A DNA stretch of 6,235 bases, taken from positions 2,211 to 8,445 of the forward strand of contig DKAS01000020.1 of the NCBI GenBank assembly GCA_002448875.1. Direction: 5' to 3'. The translations under genes were made by a program, and so were the position numbers. This stretch comes from Proteobacteria bacterium UBA6920. Lineage in GTDB: Bacteria > Pseudomonadota > Gammaproteobacteria > SG8-11. Positions 5,118 through 6,235 of this stretch are shown in pieces (position 1 is the first letter of the stretch; every line of letters starts with the position of its first letter). The notes below the pieces were generated by a model. That model searched no databases. It was not told where the DNA came from and saw only the letters and a list, made by a program, of their open reading frames with translations.

Positions 5118-6235
5118 TCAACAGGCTACGGCATGTACCGCCAGCAATTCCGGAAGATCGAGAATCAGTGCCACCCGGCCATTGCCAGTAATGGTGGCGC
5201 CAGCCAGACCGCGCGTCGTGTGCAGCATGGCTCCCAGCGGCTTGATGACCACCTCTTCCTGGCCGATCAGGTGGTCCACCATCAGACCGATCTGCTGACT
5301 GCCGACGTTCACCACCACCACATAGCCGTGGCCATCGACGCACCCGTCGCAGTCCATCATCTCCAGCCATTGCCCGAGATGAAAAAGCGGCAACACCTTC
5401 TTGCGCAGAGTGATCACCCGCTGGCCGTCGACGCTGTTGGCCCTGACCTCGTTGAAATTCAGGATTTCATTGACGTTGACCAGTGGCAAAGCGAAGATCT
5501 GTGACTGCAGACGCACCATCAGGGTCGGCATGATGGCCAGTGTCAGCGGCACCTTCAGGGTTAACGTCGTCCCTTTGCCCGGTTCTGACTCGATTTCCAC
5601 CGTACCATTCAACTGGCTAATGCTGCTCTTTACCACATCCATGCCCACGCCGCGCCCGGACACGTCGGAAATCTGCTCCTTGGTGGAAAAGCCGGGGAGA
5701 AAGATCAGATTGAAACACTCTTTACGATCCAGGCGCTGCGCTGCCGCCGTGTCCATCAAGCCTTTTTCCACGACCTTGCGCCGCAGCACCTCCGCGTCCA
5801 TACCGGCGCCGTCATCCTTGATATCCTCGAGAATGTGATCACCTTCCTGGCGCGCGGACAGCAGCACCGTGCCGGCCCGCGGCTTGCCCGCCTGCAGGCG
5901 TTGTTCCGGCATTTCGATGCCATGATCCACCGCATTACGTACCAGATGTATCATCGGGTCCGCCAGGGCGTCGACCAGGTTCTTGTCAAGATCGGTTTCC
6001 TCCCCCTGCATTTCGAGATTGACTTCCTTGCGCAAGGTGCGGGACAAGTCGCGGACCACGCGGGGAAAACGGCTGAAGACTTTTTTCACTGGTTGCATGC
6101 GCGTTTTCAGTATCGCCGCATGCAGATCGGATGTGACCAGATCGAGATTGGCCACGACCTTCGCACTGGCTTCGTCGTTGCGATCACGCTGCAAGGTGGC
6201 GATGCGATTGCGCACCAGCACCAGCTCGCCCACCA
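5118..6235 (-). CDS. cheA: Chemotaxis sensor histidine kinase CheA, C-terminal part (5' end outside window)
   Basis: CheA autophosphorylates on a histidine in response to receptor signals and passes the phosphate to CheY (and CheB) in the cytoplasmic chemotaxis array. The visible 371 residues begin at the VGELVLVRNR motif of the P3 dimerisation domain. The first visible complete codon is GTG, an internal Val and not a start, so the P1 (phosphorylated His) and P2 domains lie upstream of the window. The P4 ATPase domain follows, with its N box (HLVRNAVDHG, Asn at visible residue 100), G1 box (DDGAGMD, 140-146), an F-box region (FLPGFSTKEQ, about 178-187) and G2 box (GRGVGMD, 193-199). From about residue 228 to the end is the CheW-like P5 domain that binds CheW and receptors. 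All ATP-binding motifs look intact. A CxxC pair (residues 295 and 298) sits in P5. The gene ends with TGA at 5120-5118. The usual next gene, cheB, is not found; a MotA-type gene follows instead. Confidence 0.97.
   Translation of the reverse strand, partial: VGELVLVRNRIATLQRDRNDEASAKVVANLDLVTSDLHAAILKTRMQPVKKVFSRFPRVVRDLSRTLRKEVNLEMQGEETDLDKNLVDALADPMIHLVRNAVDHGIEMPEQRLQAGKPRAGTVLLSARQEGDHILEDIKDDGAGMDAEVLRRKVVEKGLMDTAAAQRLDRKECFNLIFLPGFSTKEQISDVSGRGVGMDVVKSSISQLNGTVEIESEPGKGTTLTLKVPLTLAIMPTLMVRLQSQIFALPLVNVNEILNFNEVRANSVDGQRVITLRKKVLPLFHLGQWLEMMDCDGCVDGHGYVVVVNVGSQQIGLMVDHLIGQEEVVIKPLGAMLHTTRGLAGATITGNGRVALILDLPELLAVHAVAC

Overview
The window is a single-strand block of eight genes, all read on the minus strand (from high to low coordinates). 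It comes from the chemotaxis/flagellar-motor cluster of a motile, polarly flagellated gammaproteobacterium of moderately high GC. The order cheA - motC - motD - parA(parC) - parP-like - cheW - DUF2802 - GYF/pentapeptide gene strongly resembles the 3' half of the Pseudomonas/Vibrio-type (F6-class) chemotaxis locus. The genus cannot be named from sequence alone; a sulfur-oxidiser or other deep gammaproteobacterial lineage is only a guess.

Layout in transcription order. At 6235-5118 is the C-terminal part of the chemotaxis histidine kinase CheA (end of P3, then P4 ATPase and P5 CheW-like domain); its beginning lies outside the window. From 5042 (or 5087) to 4302 is the MotA-type stator subunit, followed after 8 bases by the MotB-type subunit (4293-3499). 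A 4-base ATGA overlap leads into a ParA/MinD-type ATPase (3502-2630), then a compact CheW-domain protein resembling ParP (2614-2066). A 143-bp gap, the only sizeable intergenic space, separates this from cheW (1922-1443), a membrane-anchored coiled-coil DUF2802 protein (1418-1020), and a predicted membrane protein with an N-terminal GYF-like domain and a C-terminal pentapeptide-repeat domain (997-47). The last 46 bases hold only a weak hairpin.

How the genes work together (inference from known families): CheA and CheW form the signalling array with receptors. The ParA-like ATPase and ParP-like adaptor would place and stabilise that array at the cell pole. The MotC/MotD pair would be the ion-driven stator of the flagellum that the pathway controls. 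DUF2802 and the GYF/pentapeptide protein have no established role; both are predicted single-pass membrane proteins, so they may sit near the array or motor.

Points that differ from the textbook cluster: cheB, which commonly lies between cheA and motC, is absent here; the ParA protein carries an N-terminal extension of about 30 residues before its P-loop strand; the ParP-like protein is short; and the gap before cheW holds candidate promoter elements, including a sigma-54-like -24/-12 match. Nothing in the window looks like a mobile element, CRISPR array or RNA gene.
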